From assembly GCA_050249415.1 (NCBI GenBank), contig JBFWQO010000005.1, positions 200,179 to 264,178 on the forward strand: a DNA stretch of 64,000 nucleotides, read 5' to 3'. Shown piece by piece: positions 7,829-16,922 of the stretch (its first letter is position 1; every line of letters starts with the position of its first letter). Below the pieces are notes generated by a model. That model made no database searches, was not told the origin of the DNA, and worked only from the letters and a program-made list of their open reading frames with translations. The translations under genes were made by a program, and so were the position numbers. Source of the DNA: CADEFQ01 sp050249415. GTDB lineage: Bacteria > Pseudomonadota > Gammaproteobacteria > Steroidobacterales > Steroidobacteraceae.

Positions 7829-8866
7829 ATGACAAGATGGAGCCGGCGTGCCCCGAAGTTATCGGCGATCGGCATCGTTCTACTGCTGATGAGCAACGCT
7901 ACGTGGAGTCAGCTGGACGGCGCGCTGCCCATTCCGGTGCTGAGAAATGTAACCGTCGATGCCGTGGTTTCTTATTCAGCTGCAGACGCTGCGTATCAGT
8001 ACAACTACACCGTGAACAATCCCGCGGCCAATACCGGAAGTATCGATGACATTCAGGTGGATATACGCAGCTCCGGCCCGGCGTACGGCGATCACGGCGC
8101 ACTGGTCGTCGATTTCGTGACAGGCAACCGGACGTTCAGCGAGTTGCTGCAGAAGTTGCCCCCCGATGCGGCGATCATGGTTCCGGTTGGTCCCTCTGCC
8201 CCCACGGGTTGGTATGGCGACATTTGGCCCCAGGGCAACGCGGTATTCCTTGCGGGGACACAGGGGCAAGTACGGAGGGGGCGCAATACCTGTCCGCCGG
8301 GCGAGAGCCGTTCCGGCTTTGTGCTCACGAGTTTCACGACGCCGATCATTCGAGAGATGACCCTGGTTCCGGGCTGGATCTACGTATCGACGTCGCCCGA
8401 CGGAATTTCCGAGGAGGAAATCCGGCGTGGCGCGGAAATCGAAGACCAGCTGCCCGATCACGTGTTCACTCTCGGTCCCTCCTCGGTGTTCCCCGGCTCG
8501 TACGAACATTGGGATTTGCTGCGAGACAACCTCCAGCGGGCCATTGCGCTCGGCTGGATCGCGGATGCCGCGCTCGCGCAAACCTTGACGAGTGAGTTGG
8601 CGCAGGCGCGGGCGGCTCTCGATGCACGCGACGGCACGTTGGCCAAGACGCGCCTCACACAGCTCCTGAACACGATCGGCGCATCCCGCCCCGAGCAGCG
8701 CCGTCGTGAAGTGAGCGATCTCGTCACCTTGAACGCGCAGAACCTGCTCACCTCCACACCGGACACGCCGGTGCCGTTCGAGCCCAAGGTGACCTTTGCC
8801 CCGGGAGCCGCATCGTTGCAGATCGGTGCGCGCAACGTGCCGCACCCCTGCATGAGCCGCGCCTGA
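7829..8866 (+). CDS. Secreted protein with C-terminal helical (FIMAH-like) region, function unknown
   Basis: A 345-residue protein starting at an ATG with AGGGAG seven bases upstream, 16 bp behind the preceding gene, so the two form a unit. It has a signal peptide (PKLSAIGIVLLLMSNATWS) and then a beta-rich domain. The last third is helical (ALGWIADAALAQTLTSEL, ARAALDARDGTLAKTRL, TLNAQNLL), which looks like a FIMAH-type helical bundle found at the C-terminus of extracellular proteins; that similarity is by eye only. Like its partner it is poorer in GC than the surroundings. No catalytic motif was recognised. Confidence 0.6.
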   Translation: MTRWSRRAPKLSAIGIVLLLMSNATWSQLDGALPIPVLRNVTVDAVVSYSAADAAYQYNYTVNNPAANTGSIDDIQVDIRSSGPAYGDHGALVVDFVTGNRTFSELLQKLPPDAAIMVPVGPSAPTGWYGDIWPQGNAVFLAGTQGQVRRGRNTCPPGESRSGFVLTSFTTPIIREMTLVPGWIYVSTSPDGISEEEIRRGAEIEDQLPDHVFTLGPSSVFPGSYEHWDLLRDNLQRAIALGWIADAALAQTLTSELAQARAALDARDGTLAKTRLTQLLNTIGASRPEQRRREVSDLVTLNAQNLLTSTPDTPVPFEPKVTFAPGAASLQIGARNVPHPCMSRA

Positions 8867-8914
8867 ACCACAAGCAGACCCGGCGGGCGCGGGCGCACCG
8901 CCCGCACAGGGCGT

Positions 8915-9103
8915 GCGGGCGAGGCCGGCGTGTGAGCGTCGACGAACGTGGAGCGCGCCGAGGCGCGGCGAGCCGCGCGAGGCGTCCGCTCGCTTTCAGA
9001 TCCCGATTACACGATGCGCCGAGCGCCGCCGCGCCGAGGGCACCGCTTCGGATGAAGCGGCGCGCGACCCGAGAGGAGACGGTCACACGCCGGCTTCGCC
9101 CGC
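8915..9103 (+). repeat. Family-1 structured repeat, unit ii (solo)
   Basis: Inverted arms of 20 bp at 8915-8934 and 9084-9103 match except for one position that would be G-U in RNA. The core is the family core in + orientation (GAACGTGGAGCGCGCCGAGG). The inner hairpin is CCGCTTC-ggat-GAAGCGG. It is closest in sequence to unit i but inverted relative to it, and lies between the islet and the convergent murA. Confidence 0.8.
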
Positions 9104-9144
9104 GCGCCTTGCGCGCCCGAGCGCCCTCGCCCGCCGCGCGCGCC

Positions 9145-10404
9145 TCACCCCGGCACTCGCCTGATCTGCGCGCCGAGCTGCGACAGCTTCTCCTCGATCG
9201 TCTCGTACCCGCGATCGATGTGATAGATGCGCTCGATGTCGGTGCGGCCTTCGGCGACGAGGCCGGCGAGCACGAGGCTCGCGGAGGCGCGCAGGTCCGT
9301 CGCCATCACCGGCGCCGCGGTGAGCTTCGGCACGCCGCGGATGATCGCGGTGTTGCCCTCGAGGCGGATTTCGGCGCCGAGCCGGCGCATCTCGAGCATG
9401 TGCATGAAGCGGTTCTCGAAGATCGTCTCGACGATCGTGCCGACGCCTTCTGCGATCGTGTCGAGCGCCGCGAACTGCGCCTGCATGTCGGTCGGGAACG
9501 CCGGATACGGCGCCGTGCGGATATCGACCGATTTCGGGCGCCGGCCCCGCATGTCGATCTCGATCCACGAATCGCCGCGATGCAGGGTCGCGCCGGCCTC
9601 TTCGAGCTTGCCGAGCACGGCATCGAGATGGTCCGGCCGCGTGTTCTTGATGCGCACGTGGCCGCGGGTGATCGCACCCGCGACGAGATAGGTGCCGCCC
9701 TCGATCCGGTCGGGCAGGACTTCATAGTGGGTGCCGCCGAGGCGCTCGACGCCCTCGACGACGATCGTGTCGGTGCCCGCCCCGCGGATCCTGCCGCCCA
9801 TCGCATTGACGAAGTTCGCGAGATCGACGACTTCGGGCTCACGCGCGGCGTTCTCGATGACCGTTTCGCCATCGGCGAGCGCGGCCGCCATCATCAGGTT
9901 CTCGGTGCCGGTCACGGTGACCGTTTCGAGCACGAGTCGCGCACCCTTCAGCCGCGACGCGCGCGCGCGGATATAGCCGCCCTCGATGTGGATGTCGGCT
10001 CCCATCGCCTGGAGCCCCGCGACGTGGATGTTCACCGGGCGCGCGCCGATCGCGCAGCCGCCGGGCAGGGACACGTCGGCGCGGCCGTGTCGCGCGACGA
10101 GCGGCCCGAGCACGAGGATCGATGCGCGCATCGTCTTGACGAGTTCGTACGGCGCATATGCCTCGCGCAGCTTCGTCGGGTCGACCTCTACGTGCATGCG
10201 TTCGCCGACCGTGACGTCGACCCCCATGCGCCCGAGCAGTTCGATCATCGTCGTGACGTCCTGCAGGTGCGGAACGTTCGCGACCGTGACCGGGCCGTCG
10301 GCGAGCAGCGTGCCGGCGAGGATCGGCAGCGCGGCGTTCTTCGCGCCGGAGATGCGGATCTCGCCCTCGAGGGGGGTGCCGCCGTGGATCTGCAGCTTGT
10401 CCAT
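9145..10404 (-). CDS. murA: UDP-N-acetylglucosamine 1-carboxyvinyltransferase MurA
   Basis: First committed enzyme of peptidoglycan precursor synthesis: transfers enolpyruvate from PEP to UDP-GlcNAc in the cytoplasm. The protein is 419 residues, the usual length. The substrate-binding Lys22-Asn23 pair is in SGAKNAA, and the fosfomycin-reactive cysteine is Cys117 in LPGGCAIGARPV, so it should be fosfomycin sensitive at the target. The end of the family fold is seen in ERIYHIDRGYE. It lies four bases downstream of ibaG in the conserved ibaG-murA pair. Confidence 0.97.
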   Translation of the reverse strand: MDKLQIHGGTPLEGEIRISGAKNAALPILAGTLLADGPVTVANVPHLQDVTTMIELLGRMGVDVTVGERMHVEVDPTKLREAYAPYELVKTMRASILVLGPLVARHGRADVSLPGGCAIGARPVNIHVAGLQAMGADIHIEGGYIRARASRLKGARLVLETVTVTGTENLMMAAALADGETVIENAAREPEVVDLANFVNAMGGRIRGAGTDTIVVEGVERLGGTHYEVLPDRIEGGTYLVAGAITRGHVRIKNTRPDHLDAVLGKLEEAGATLHRGDSWIEIDMRGRRPKSVDIRTAPYPAFPTDMQAQFAALDTIAEGVGTIVETIFENRFMHMLEMRRLGAEIRLEGNTAIIRGVPKLTAAPVMATDLRASASLVLAGLVAEGRTDIERIYHIDRGYETIEEKLSQLGAQIRRVPG

Positions 10405-10408
10405 GCGG

Positions 10409-10654
10409 TCAGGTGACGCCGCGCGCGGCCGCCTCCTCCGGTGTCAGTGCGTCGATCGACAAGGCGTGGATCTCGTTGCCCATGCGCGTACCGAGCGCCG
10501 CGTAGATGAGCTGGTGGCGCGCGATCACGCGCTTGCCGGCGAATGCCGTGCTCACGACGCGCGTCGCGAAGTGCACGTTGTCGTCGGATTCGACGCGGAC
10601 ACGGGCGCCCGGCAGGGCGCTCCGGATGAGTTCGGCGATGTCGTCGGGTTGCAT
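10409..10654 (-). CDS. ibaG: BolA-family protein IbaG
   Basis: A BolA-like protein of 81 residues (MQPDDIAELIRSALPGARV start) with the class II KH-like fold. The conserved His in the ARHQLIYAALG segment, preceded by STAFAGKRVI, is a potential iron-sulfur cluster ligand together with glutaredoxin. IbaG (YrbA) is the BolA paralogue encoded next to murA in gammaproteobacteria, and that order is kept here. The ATG at 10654 is divergent from kdsD with a 37-bp gap. Transcription with murA is likely given the four-base spacing. Confidence 0.9.
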   Translation of the reverse strand: MQPDDIAELIRSALPGARVRVESDDNVHFATRVVSTAFAGKRVIARHQLIYAALGTRMGNEIHALSIDALTPEEAAARGVT

Positions 10655-10691
10655 CACGCAATAGTAAAGAGTTGCGGGCCGGGGCGGTATC

Positions 10692-11708
10692 ATGGCGCCC
10701 ATGAATGCCGCCCCGGGCCAGGTACGGCCGACCCCCGCCTCCGATGCCGACCTGCTCGCCGCGGGGCGGCGGGCGCTGCGCATCGAGGCCGCCGCGGTCG
10801 AATCGCTGCTCGCCCGCCTCGATGCGCGCTTCGCCGCCGCGTGCCGGCTGTGCCTCGCGTGCACGGGCCGCATCGTCGTCACCGGCATGGGCAAGTCGGG
10901 GCACGTCGGCGGGAAGATCGCGGCAACCCTCGCGAGCACCGGGTCGCCCTCGTTCTTCCTGCATCCGGCCGAAGCGAGCCACGGCGATCTCGGCATGATC
11001 ACGCGCACCGATGTCGTGCTCGCGATTTCCAACTCGGGCGAGACGCCCGAGGTCGTCACGCTGTTGCCGCACCTGTCGCGCCTCGGTGTGCCGCTGATCG
11101 CACTCACCGGCCAGCCGGAGTCGACCCTCGCGCGCGCCGCGGCGGTGAACCTCGACATCAGCGTGCCGGAGGAGGCGTGCCCGCTCAACCTCGCGCCCAC
11201 CGCGAGCACCACGGTGACGCTCGCGATGGGCGATGCGCTCGCCGTCGCCATACTCGACGCGCGCGGCTTCACCGAGCAGGATTTCGCCCGCTCGCACCCG
11301 GGCGGATCGCTCGGTCGCCGGTTGCTGCTGCACGTCGAGGACGTGATGCGGCGGGGCGACGACGTGCCGCGCATCGCGCCGGATGCATGGCTCAAGGAGG
11401 GCCTCGTCGAAATGTCGCGCAAGGGCCTCGGCATGACGGTGATCGTCGATGCGACCGGCAAGGGCCTCGGCGTGTTCACCGACGGCGACCTGCGCCGTGT
11501 ACTCGACCAGCCGCTCGACGTGCGCAGGACGCGCATGGCGGAGGTGATGACCGCCCCCGGCAAGTCGATCGGCCCGCGCGAGCTCGCGGCGGAAGCGGTG
11601 CACCTGATGGAGCTGCACAAGATCACGGCGCTGCCGGTCGTCGATGACGCGGGCCGCGTGATCGGCGCGCTCAATGTCCACGACCTGCTGCGCGCCGGAG
11701 TGATGTAG
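10692..11708 (+). CDS. kdsD: D-arabinose 5-phosphate isomerase KdsD
   Basis: Interconverts ribulose 5-phosphate and arabinose 5-phosphate, the first step toward Kdo. The 338-residue protein has an N-terminal SIS domain (ITGMGKSGHVGGKIAATLASTG-type sugar-phosphate site near residues 55-85, with HGDLGMI downstream) and two C-terminal CBS domains (about 215-335). Start is the ATG at 10692; a second in-frame ATG at 10701 is equally possible. It opens the run kdsD-kdsC-lptC-lptA-lptB with two-base spacing to kdsC, linking Kdo synthesis with LPS export. Confidence 0.95.
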   Translation: MAPMNAAPGQVRPTPASDADLLAAGRRALRIEAAAVESLLARLDARFAAACRLCLACTGRIVVTGMGKSGHVGGKIAATLASTGSPSFFLHPAEASHGDLGMITRTDVVLAISNSGETPEVVTLLPHLSRLGVPLIALTGQPESTLARAAAVNLDISVPEEACPLNLAPTASTTVTLAMGDALAVAILDARGFTEQDFARSHPGGSLGRRLLLHVEDVMRRGDDVPRIAPDAWLKEGLVEMSRKGLGMTVIVDATGKGLGVFTDGDLRRVLDQPLDVRRTRMAEVMTAPGKSIGPRELAAEAVHLMELHKITALPVVDDAGRVIGALNVHDLLRAGVM

Positions 11709-11710
11709 GC

Positions 11711-12211
11711 GTGCGCCGCGCCGCACGCCCGCTGCGGGCGATTCGCCTCCTCGTACTCGACGTCGACGGCGTGTTGACGGATGGGCGGCTGCACTATGGG
11801 CCGCGCGGCGAAGCCCTGAAGGTCTTCAACGTGCTCGACGGCCATGGCATCCGCGAGGCGCAGCGCGCCGGGGTCGGCATCGCCGTGATCTCGGGCCGGC
11901 GCAGCGCGGCGGTCAACCGGCGCTGCCGCGAGCTCGGCATCCGCCATCTGTACCAGGGGGTCGTCGACAAGCTGGCGGTGCTCGAATCGCTGTGCGCGCG
12001 TCTCGATATGACCCTCACCGAGTGCGCCGCCATCGGCGACGACACGCCGGATGTTCCGCTGCTGCGCGCGGTCGGCACTTCGTTCGCCGTTCCCGGGGCG
12101 CATCGATCGGCACGCCGTGTGGCGCACCGGGTCACGCGGACACGCGGCGGCCACGGCGCGGTGCGTGAGGTGTGCGACCTCCTCGTCGCGGCGCGGGCGC
12201 GGCGGCGATGA
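11711..12211 (+). CDS. kdsC: 3-deoxy-D-manno-octulosonate 8-phosphate phosphatase KdsC
   Basis: A HAD-superfamily phosphatase that converts Kdo 8-phosphate to Kdo. The 166-residue protein carries the catalytic DVDGVLTDG motif (nucleophile and acid/base Asp), the ISGRRSAAV motif II, and the GDDTPDVPLLRAVG motif IV. Translation starts at a GTG at 11711, two bases after the kdsD stop. The C-terminus is arginine-rich. Its stop codon overlaps the lptC start (ATGA). Confidence 0.95.
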   Translation: MRRAARPLRAIRLLVLDVDGVLTDGRLHYGPRGEALKVFNVLDGHGIREAQRAGVGIAVISGRRSAAVNRRCRELGIRHLYQGVVDKLAVLESLCARLDMTLTECAAIGDDTPDVPLLRAVGTSFAVPGAHRSARRVAHRVTRTRGGHGAVREVCDLLVAARARRR

Positions 12212-12768
12212 CCCGCTGGCTCATCGCGCTGGCGCTCGCCGCGGCCATCCTCGGCACCGTGCTCCTCGACGGCTCGATGCGGCCGCCCGACACGGCGCTC
12301 ACCGCGCGCGTGGCCGACACCGACCCGGGCTACTCGGCGCGCGATGCCGAAATCATCGAGACGGGTGACGATGGGCGGCCGCGCTACTGGCTGACCGCTG
12401 CGCGCATCGAGCAGCCGCCGGACGACCCGGCGGTCACGCTGACGCGACCCGCGCTGCGCTATCTCGACCAGCGCGGCGGCTCCTGGCGAGCGCACGCGCT
12501 GACCGGCACGGTGCTGCCGGGCCGCGATGTGATCATGCTCGACGGCGAGGTACGGCTCGACGGCACGCCGGCGAGCGGCGGCGCCCCGGCGCATGTCGAG
12601 ACGACGCACCTCGCATTCGACACGAAGCGCGAACTCGCCTCGACCGGCGCGAAAGTCACGATCGACTGGTCGGGCCATCGGCTCGTCGCGCGGGGCCTGC
12701 AGGCCGACTTCAGGGCGGAAACCCTTCGGCTAGAATCGCAAGTCCATGGCCGCTTCATCGCGCAATAA
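12208..12768 (+). CDS. lptC: LPS export protein LptC
   Basis: The bitopic inner-membrane protein that hands LPS from LptBFG to LptA. It has 186 residues, a single N-terminal membrane helix (WLIALALAAAILGTVLL) and a periplasmic beta-jellyroll (PF06835) visible as alternating strands, e.g. RYWLTAARIEQ and LEVRLDG-like repeats. The ATG at 12208 overlaps the kdsC stop. It overlaps lptA by 23 bp. Position between kdsC and lptA supports the call more than sequence conservation, which is low in this family. Confidence 0.9.
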   Translation: MTRWLIALALAAAILGTVLLDGSMRPPDTALTARVADTDPGYSARDAEIIETGDDGRPRYWLTAARIEQPPDDPAVTLTRPALRYLDQRGGSWRAHALTGTVLPGRDVIMLDGEVRLDGTPASGGAPAHVETTHLAFDTKRELASTGAKVTIDWSGHRLVARGLQADFRAETLRLESQVHGRFIAQ

Positions 12769-13462
12769 CCCGGCAATGCCTGCACGCAGGCGGCGGGCAG
12801 CCGCGTGCGCCGCCCTGCTGGGTGCGGGCCTGGCCGCATTCGGTGCGGTGGCACAGTCACCGGCCGCCGCACCCGCGCAGAAGGCGGCGGAACCCGCGCC
12901 GTCGCCGGCGAGTGCGGCGATGCCGAACCTGCCGATCAACGTCGATGCGGCCTCGTCCGACGTCGACTATCGCAGCAATACCGTCGTCTTTCGCGACGTC
13001 GTGATCACGCAGGGCACGGCCCGCGTTGCGGCCGATCTCGCCCGCGCGACCGGGCTCGATTTCAAGAGCTCGACCTGGGTGTTCACCGGCAACGTGCGGA
13101 TCGACCGCGACGGCGGCACGCTCGAATCGGACGAAGCACGCGTCACGTTCCGCGACAACCTGCTGCACCTTGCCACGGTGAGCGGCCAGCCCGCGCGATT
13201 CGAGCAACAGCTGGCCCGCCCGGCCGACAATGCCCACGGCCGCGCGAAGACGATCACGTACGACCTCGCGACCAACCGCGTGACGTTCAGCGGCGATGCA
13301 TGGCTCAGTGACGGGCGCAACGAAATCAGCGGCGCGGAGCTCGTCTACAACGTGCGCGAACAACGGGTGCTCGCGGAACAGCAACCCGGCAGCGACGGCC
13401 GGGTGCGCATCACGATCCGCCCGCAGGATGAGTCCGGGAACCGGCGCGAGCCGCCGCCATGA
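12746..13462 (+). CDS. lptA: LPS transport periplasmic protein LptA
   Basis: LptA polymerises into the periplasmic bridge carrying LPS to LptD. The protein is 238 residues, with an N-terminal export signal (ARRRRAAACAALLGAGLAAFG region), a low-complexity Ala/Pro linker and the OstA-like beta-jellyroll (INVDAASSDVDYRSNTVVF, GLDFKSSTWVFTGNV, and ANRVTFSGDAWLSDG-type strands). The linker makes it longer than E. coli LptA (185). Start could be 12746 or the in-frame ATG at 12776; neither has a strong SD. It overlaps lptB by four bases. Confidence 0.92.
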   Translation: MAASSRNNPAMPARRRRAAACAALLGAGLAAFGAVAQSPAAAPAQKAAEPAPSPASAAMPNLPINVDAASSDVDYRSNTVVFRDVVITQGTARVAADLARATGLDFKSSTWVFTGNVRIDRDGGTLESDEARVTFRDNLLHLATVSGQPARFEQQLARPADNAHGRAKTITYDLATNRVTFSGDAWLSDGRNEISGAELVYNVREQRVLAEQQPGSDGRVRITIRPQDESGNRREPPP

Positions 13463-14184
13463 CGCTGCTCGCGGCGACGCACCTCGCGAAAAGTTACGGC
13501 AAGCGCCGCATCATCACCGACCTCTCGATCGATGTCGCGGGCGGCGAGGTGGTCGGCCTGCTCGGCCCGAACGGGGCGGGCAAGACCACCGCCTTCTACA
13601 TGATCGTCGGGCTCGTGCCGGCCGAAGCGGGGCACATCCGGCTGGACGACGTCGAACTCACGCACTTGCCGATGCACCGGCGCGCGCGGCTCGGCATCGG
13701 CTACCTGCCGCAGGAAGCCTCGGTGTTCCGCAAGCTGTCCGTGCAGGACAACGTGCTCGCGATTCTCGAGACGCGCGATGACCTCGATCGCGCGGGCCGC
13801 GAACGGCGGCTCGAGGAGATCCTCGACGAACTGCGCATCTCGCACGTGCGCGAAAGCCTCGGCATGTCGCTGTCCGGCGGCGAACGCCGGCGCGTCGAAA
13901 TCGCGCGCGCGCTCGCGGCCGAGCCGCGCTTCATGCTGCTCGATGAACCGTTCGCCGGCGTCGATCCGCTGTCGGTGCTCGACATCCAGCGCATCGTCCG
14001 CGAGCTCACCGCCAAGGGCATCGGCGTGCTGATCACCGACCATAATGTGCGCGAAACGCTCGGTGTCTGTGACCGCGCGTACATCGTCAGCGCGGGTACC
14101 GCGATCGCCGCCGGAACTGCCGAAGAAATCCTTGCCAACCCCCGAGTCCGTGAGGTGTACTTGGGCGAGACGTTCCGCATGTGA
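13459..14184 (+). CDS. lptB: LPS export ABC transporter ATPase LptB
   Basis: The cytoplasmic ATPase of the LptB2FGC transporter; 241 residues. Motifs in order: Walker A GPNGAGKTT (36-44), Q-loop GYLPQEASVF, signature LSGGERRR, Walker B FMLLDEPFAGVD, and H-loop ITDHNVRE. The GYLPQEASVFRKL region and SVLDIQ are specific LptB features. The gene starts inside the lptA stop (ATGA). The lptFG membrane partners are not in the window. Confidence 0.97.
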   Translation: MTLLAATHLAKSYGKRRIITDLSIDVAGGEVVGLLGPNGAGKTTAFYMIVGLVPAEAGHIRLDDVELTHLPMHRRARLGIGYLPQEASVFRKLSVQDNVLAILETRDDLDRAGRERRLEEILDELRISHVRESLGMSLSGGERRRVEIARALAAEPRFMLLDEPFAGVDPLSVLDIQRIVRELTAKGIGVLITDHNVRETLGVCDRAYIVSAGTAIAAGTAEEILANPRVREVYLGETFRM

Positions 14185-14248
14185 ATGGTGCCGTCGTCCT
14201 GAATACTCCTTTAGAATCAATTTATTGGGCGCGGCCCTACCCGCCACC

Positions 14249-15691
14249 ATGCTGAAGCATTCCCTGCAGCTGAAGCTCGGCCAGTCGTTGACGATGACCC
14301 CGCAGTTGCAGCAGGCGATACGGCTGTTGCAACTGCCTGCGCTCGAACTGCAGGCGCACGTGCGTGAGCTGCTCGAATCGAACGTGATGCTCGAGGCGGT
14401 CGAAGAGCCGGAGCAGACCGGCATCTTCGAGGCGATCCAGTCTCCGGCCGAGCGCGCCGCGGGGCTCGAAGTCGCACAGCACGAGCCGCCGCAGGTCGAC
14501 GTCGAGATCGTGGGCGACGCCTGGTCGAGCGCGCCGTCGGGCGCCACGGATGCGTCGTGGTCGCCGGACGATGACGACCGGCAGCAGGACTATGCCGAGC
14601 CGGCCGACGCATCGCTGCAGGACCATCTCCTCGCGCAGCTGGAAGTGGCCGACCTCGATGCCCGCCGCCTCGCCGTCGCGCGGGCGATCGTCGATGCCAT
14701 CAACGACGACGGTTACCTGATCGAGTCCGCCGACGAGATCGCCGCGACACTGCTGCCGGACGTCGTGTGCGGCGACGGGGAAGTGCTCGAAGTGCTCGCG
14801 ACGGTGCAGGCGCTCGACCCGGCCGGCATCGGCGCACGTTCCGTCGCCGAGTGCATCGCGCTGCAACTGCGCCAGCTCGACCCGGCGACCCCGGGCCTCG
14901 CCACCGCGCTCGCCATCGCCTCGGGCCACCTCGATGCCGTCGCACGCAACGAGCTCGCGTTGCTGCGTCGCGAACTGCGCGTGACCGACGAGGAACTCGC
15001 CGGGGCGCTCGCGCTCGTGCGCACCTGTCGCCCGCGCCCCGGGGCCGCGGTGAGCGGCGGTTCGCCCGAGTATGTGGTGCCCGACGTGCACGTGCGCCGC
15101 ACCGACCGCGGCTGGAGCGTCGAGATCAACCCCGCGACGCTGCCGCGCGTGCGATTGAACCAGGGCTACGCGAATCTGCTCGGCCGCAGTACGTCGCACG
15201 CCACGCTGCGTGCGCAATTGCAGGAGGCGCGCTGGCTCCTGAAGAGCCTCGAGATCCGCAACGAAACGCTGCTCAAGGTGGCGCGCGCCATCGTCGAGCG
15301 CCAGGCCGCGTTCCTCGAGCAGGGGGATGAGCACATGCGGCCGATGATCCTGCGGGACATCGCCGCCGCGATCGAGATGCACGAGTCGACGATCTCGCGG
15401 ATCACGTCCGGCAAGTACATGCACACGCCGCGCGGCGTGCTCGAGCTGCGATATTTCTTTTCGAGCCACGTGGGCGGCGGCGAGGCGGCCGAGACGTCCT
15501 CGACCGCGATTCGCGCCAAGATCAGGAAACTGATCCGCGACGAGGACCCGGCCGCGCCGCTGTCGGACAGCCGGATCGCGGAACTGCTGTCGGCCGAGGG
15601 TATCCCCGTCGCGCGCCGCACCGTCGCGAAATACCGGGAGGCGATGCGGATCGCGCCGTCGAACGAGCGCCGCCGCGTCGCCGCGAAGTGA
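14249..15691 (+). CDS. rpoN: RNA polymerase sigma-54 factor
   Basis: Alternative sigma factor for -24/-12 promoters, needing AAA+ activators. The 480-residue protein begins at the ATG at 14249 with the Gln/Leu-rich region I (SLQLKLGQSLTMTPQLQQAI), has an acidic region II (about 80-110), the core-binding domain, the HTH and the RpoN box ARRTVAKYREAM near the end. Start chosen because region I begins there; the frame is open further upstream but lacks family sequence. Follows lptB by 64 bp. Confidence 0.97.
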   Translation: MLKHSLQLKLGQSLTMTPQLQQAIRLLQLPALELQAHVRELLESNVMLEAVEEPEQTGIFEAIQSPAERAAGLEVAQHEPPQVDVEIVGDAWSSAPSGATDASWSPDDDDRQQDYAEPADASLQDHLLAQLEVADLDARRLAVARAIVDAINDDGYLIESADEIAATLLPDVVCGDGEVLEVLATVQALDPAGIGARSVAECIALQLRQLDPATPGLATALAIASGHLDAVARNELALLRRELRVTDEELAGALALVRTCRPRPGAAVSGGSPEYVVPDVHVRRTDRGWSVEINPATLPRVRLNQGYANLLGRSTSHATLRAQLQEARWLLKSLEIRNETLLKVARAIVERQAAFLEQGDEHMRPMILRDIAAAIEMHESTISRITSGKYMHTPRGVLELRYFFSSHVGGGEAAETSSTAIRAKIRKLIRDEDPAAPLSDSRIAELLSAEGIPVARRTVAKYREAMRIAPSNERRRVAAK

Positions 15692-15716
15692 CCAGTTCGA
15701 ATACGAGGAGAGCACG

Positions 15717-16037
15717 ATGCAACTTTCCGTGACGGGCCATCACGTCGAAGTCACCCCGCCGCTGCGCACCTATGTCGAGAAGAAGCTCGAGCGCGTCGTG
15801 CGCCACTTCGACCACGTGATCGACGTGCACTGCGTACTCACCGTCGAGAAGCTCCGGCAGAAGGCCGAGGCCACGCTGAAGGTGCGCGGCGGGTCGATCC
15901 ACGCGGACGCGATCGACGAGGACATGTACGCGGCGATCGACGCGCTCGTCGACAAGCTCGACCGGCTCGTGACGAAGCACAAGGAAAAGTCCCGGGACCA
16001 CCACGCCGCCGAGGGACGCCGCACCACGCGGCAGTAG
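15717..16037 (+). CDS. hpf: Ribosome hibernation-promoting factor, short form
   Basis: A 106-residue protein of the HPF/YfiA family (PF02482) that binds the 30S decoding region in stationary phase. It starts MQLSVTGHHVEVTPPLRTYV and has the basic C-terminal helix, LDRLVTKHKEKSRDH. The length is that of short HPF, which pairs with RMF rather than dimerising through a C-terminal domain. GAGGAGA lies five bases before the ATG. It lies 25 bp after rpoN, the standard place; ptsN, which usually follows, is missing. Confidence 0.95.
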   Translation: MQLSVTGHHVEVTPPLRTYVEKKLERVVRHFDHVIDVHCVLTVEKLRQKAEATLKVRGGSIHADAIDEDMYAAIDALVDKLDRLVTKHKEKSRDHHAAEGRRTTRQ

Positions 16038-16049
16038 CGCCACGCTCGC

Positions 16050-16922
16050 ATGCGCGTCGTCGTCGTCAGCGGCCTGTCGGGGTCGGGCAAGAGCGTCGCC
16101 CTGCACATGCTCGAGGATCTCGGCTACTACTGCATCGACAACATCCCCGCTGCGCTGCTGACACCGCTGATCTCGCACGCCGCACGCAACACCGACCACA
16201 CCTACGAACGCATCGCCGTCGGGCTCGACGCGCGCAATACGCCGGCGGAGATCGCGACCGTACCGAAGCTCGTCGCCGAACTGAAGAAGAGCGGCATCCA
16301 TTGCGAGGTGCTGTTCCTCACGGCGAACGACGATGAACTGCTGCGCCGCTATGCCGAGACGCGCCGCAAGCATCCGATGACCCGCCCCGATATCGGCCTG
16401 CGCGAAGCGATCGCGATGGAGCGCAACCTGCTCGAGCCGGTCATGTACGCGGCCGACCAGGTGATCGACACCTCGCGCATGGGCGTGCACGCGCTGCGCG
16501 ACCTCGTGCTGAAGTCCGCCGAGTCGCGCCAGTCGCCGCGCCTGTCGATCACGTTCGAATCCTTCGGCTTCAAGCACGGCATTCCCGGCGACGCCGACTT
16601 CGTGTTCGATGCCCGCTCGCTGCCGAACCCGTACTGGGAGCCGCAACTGCGCCCGCTCACCGGCCGCGACCCCGAAGTGATCCGCTTCCTCGAAGCCGAG
16701 CCCGCCGTCGCGCGCATGATCGACGATATCGCCGCCTTCATCGACAAGCGCATTCCCGAGCATTCGGCCGCCAATCGCCGCTACCTGACCATCGCGATCG
16801 GCTGCACCGGCGGCCAGCATCGCTCGGTCTACATCGTGAACCGGCTCGTCGAGCGCTTCACGGCCCACCATCCGCACGTGACCGCGCGCCACAACGAGTT
16901 GCAGGCGCGCCGGCTACAATGA
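16050..16922 (+). CDS. rapZ: RNase adapter protein RapZ
   Basis: RapZ binds the GlmZ/GlmY small RNAs and guides RNase E, controlling glucosamine-6-phosphate synthase. The 290-residue protein has an N-terminal P-loop (GLSGSGKS, residues 8-15) and a Walker B-like aspartate region. Its C-terminal domain, with AIGCTGGQHRSVY, is the RNA-binding, PFK-like fold. It is 12 bp behind hpf with neither ptsN nor hprK between, and overlaps the next gene by four bases. RapZ control in E. coli depends on QseE/F and GlcN6P, not visible here. Confidence 0.95.
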   Translation: MRVVVVSGLSGSGKSVALHMLEDLGYYCIDNIPAALLTPLISHAARNTDHTYERIAVGLDARNTPAEIATVPKLVAELKKSGIHCEVLFLTANDDELLRRYAETRRKHPMTRPDIGLREAIAMERNLLEPVMYAADQVIDTSRMGVHALRDLVLKSAESRQSPRLSITFESFGFKHGIPGDADFVFDARSLPNPYWEPQLRPLTGRDPEVIRFLEAEPAVARMIDDIAAFIDKRIPEHSAANRRYLTIAIGCTGGQHRSVYIVNRLVERFTAHHPHVTARHNELQARRLQ

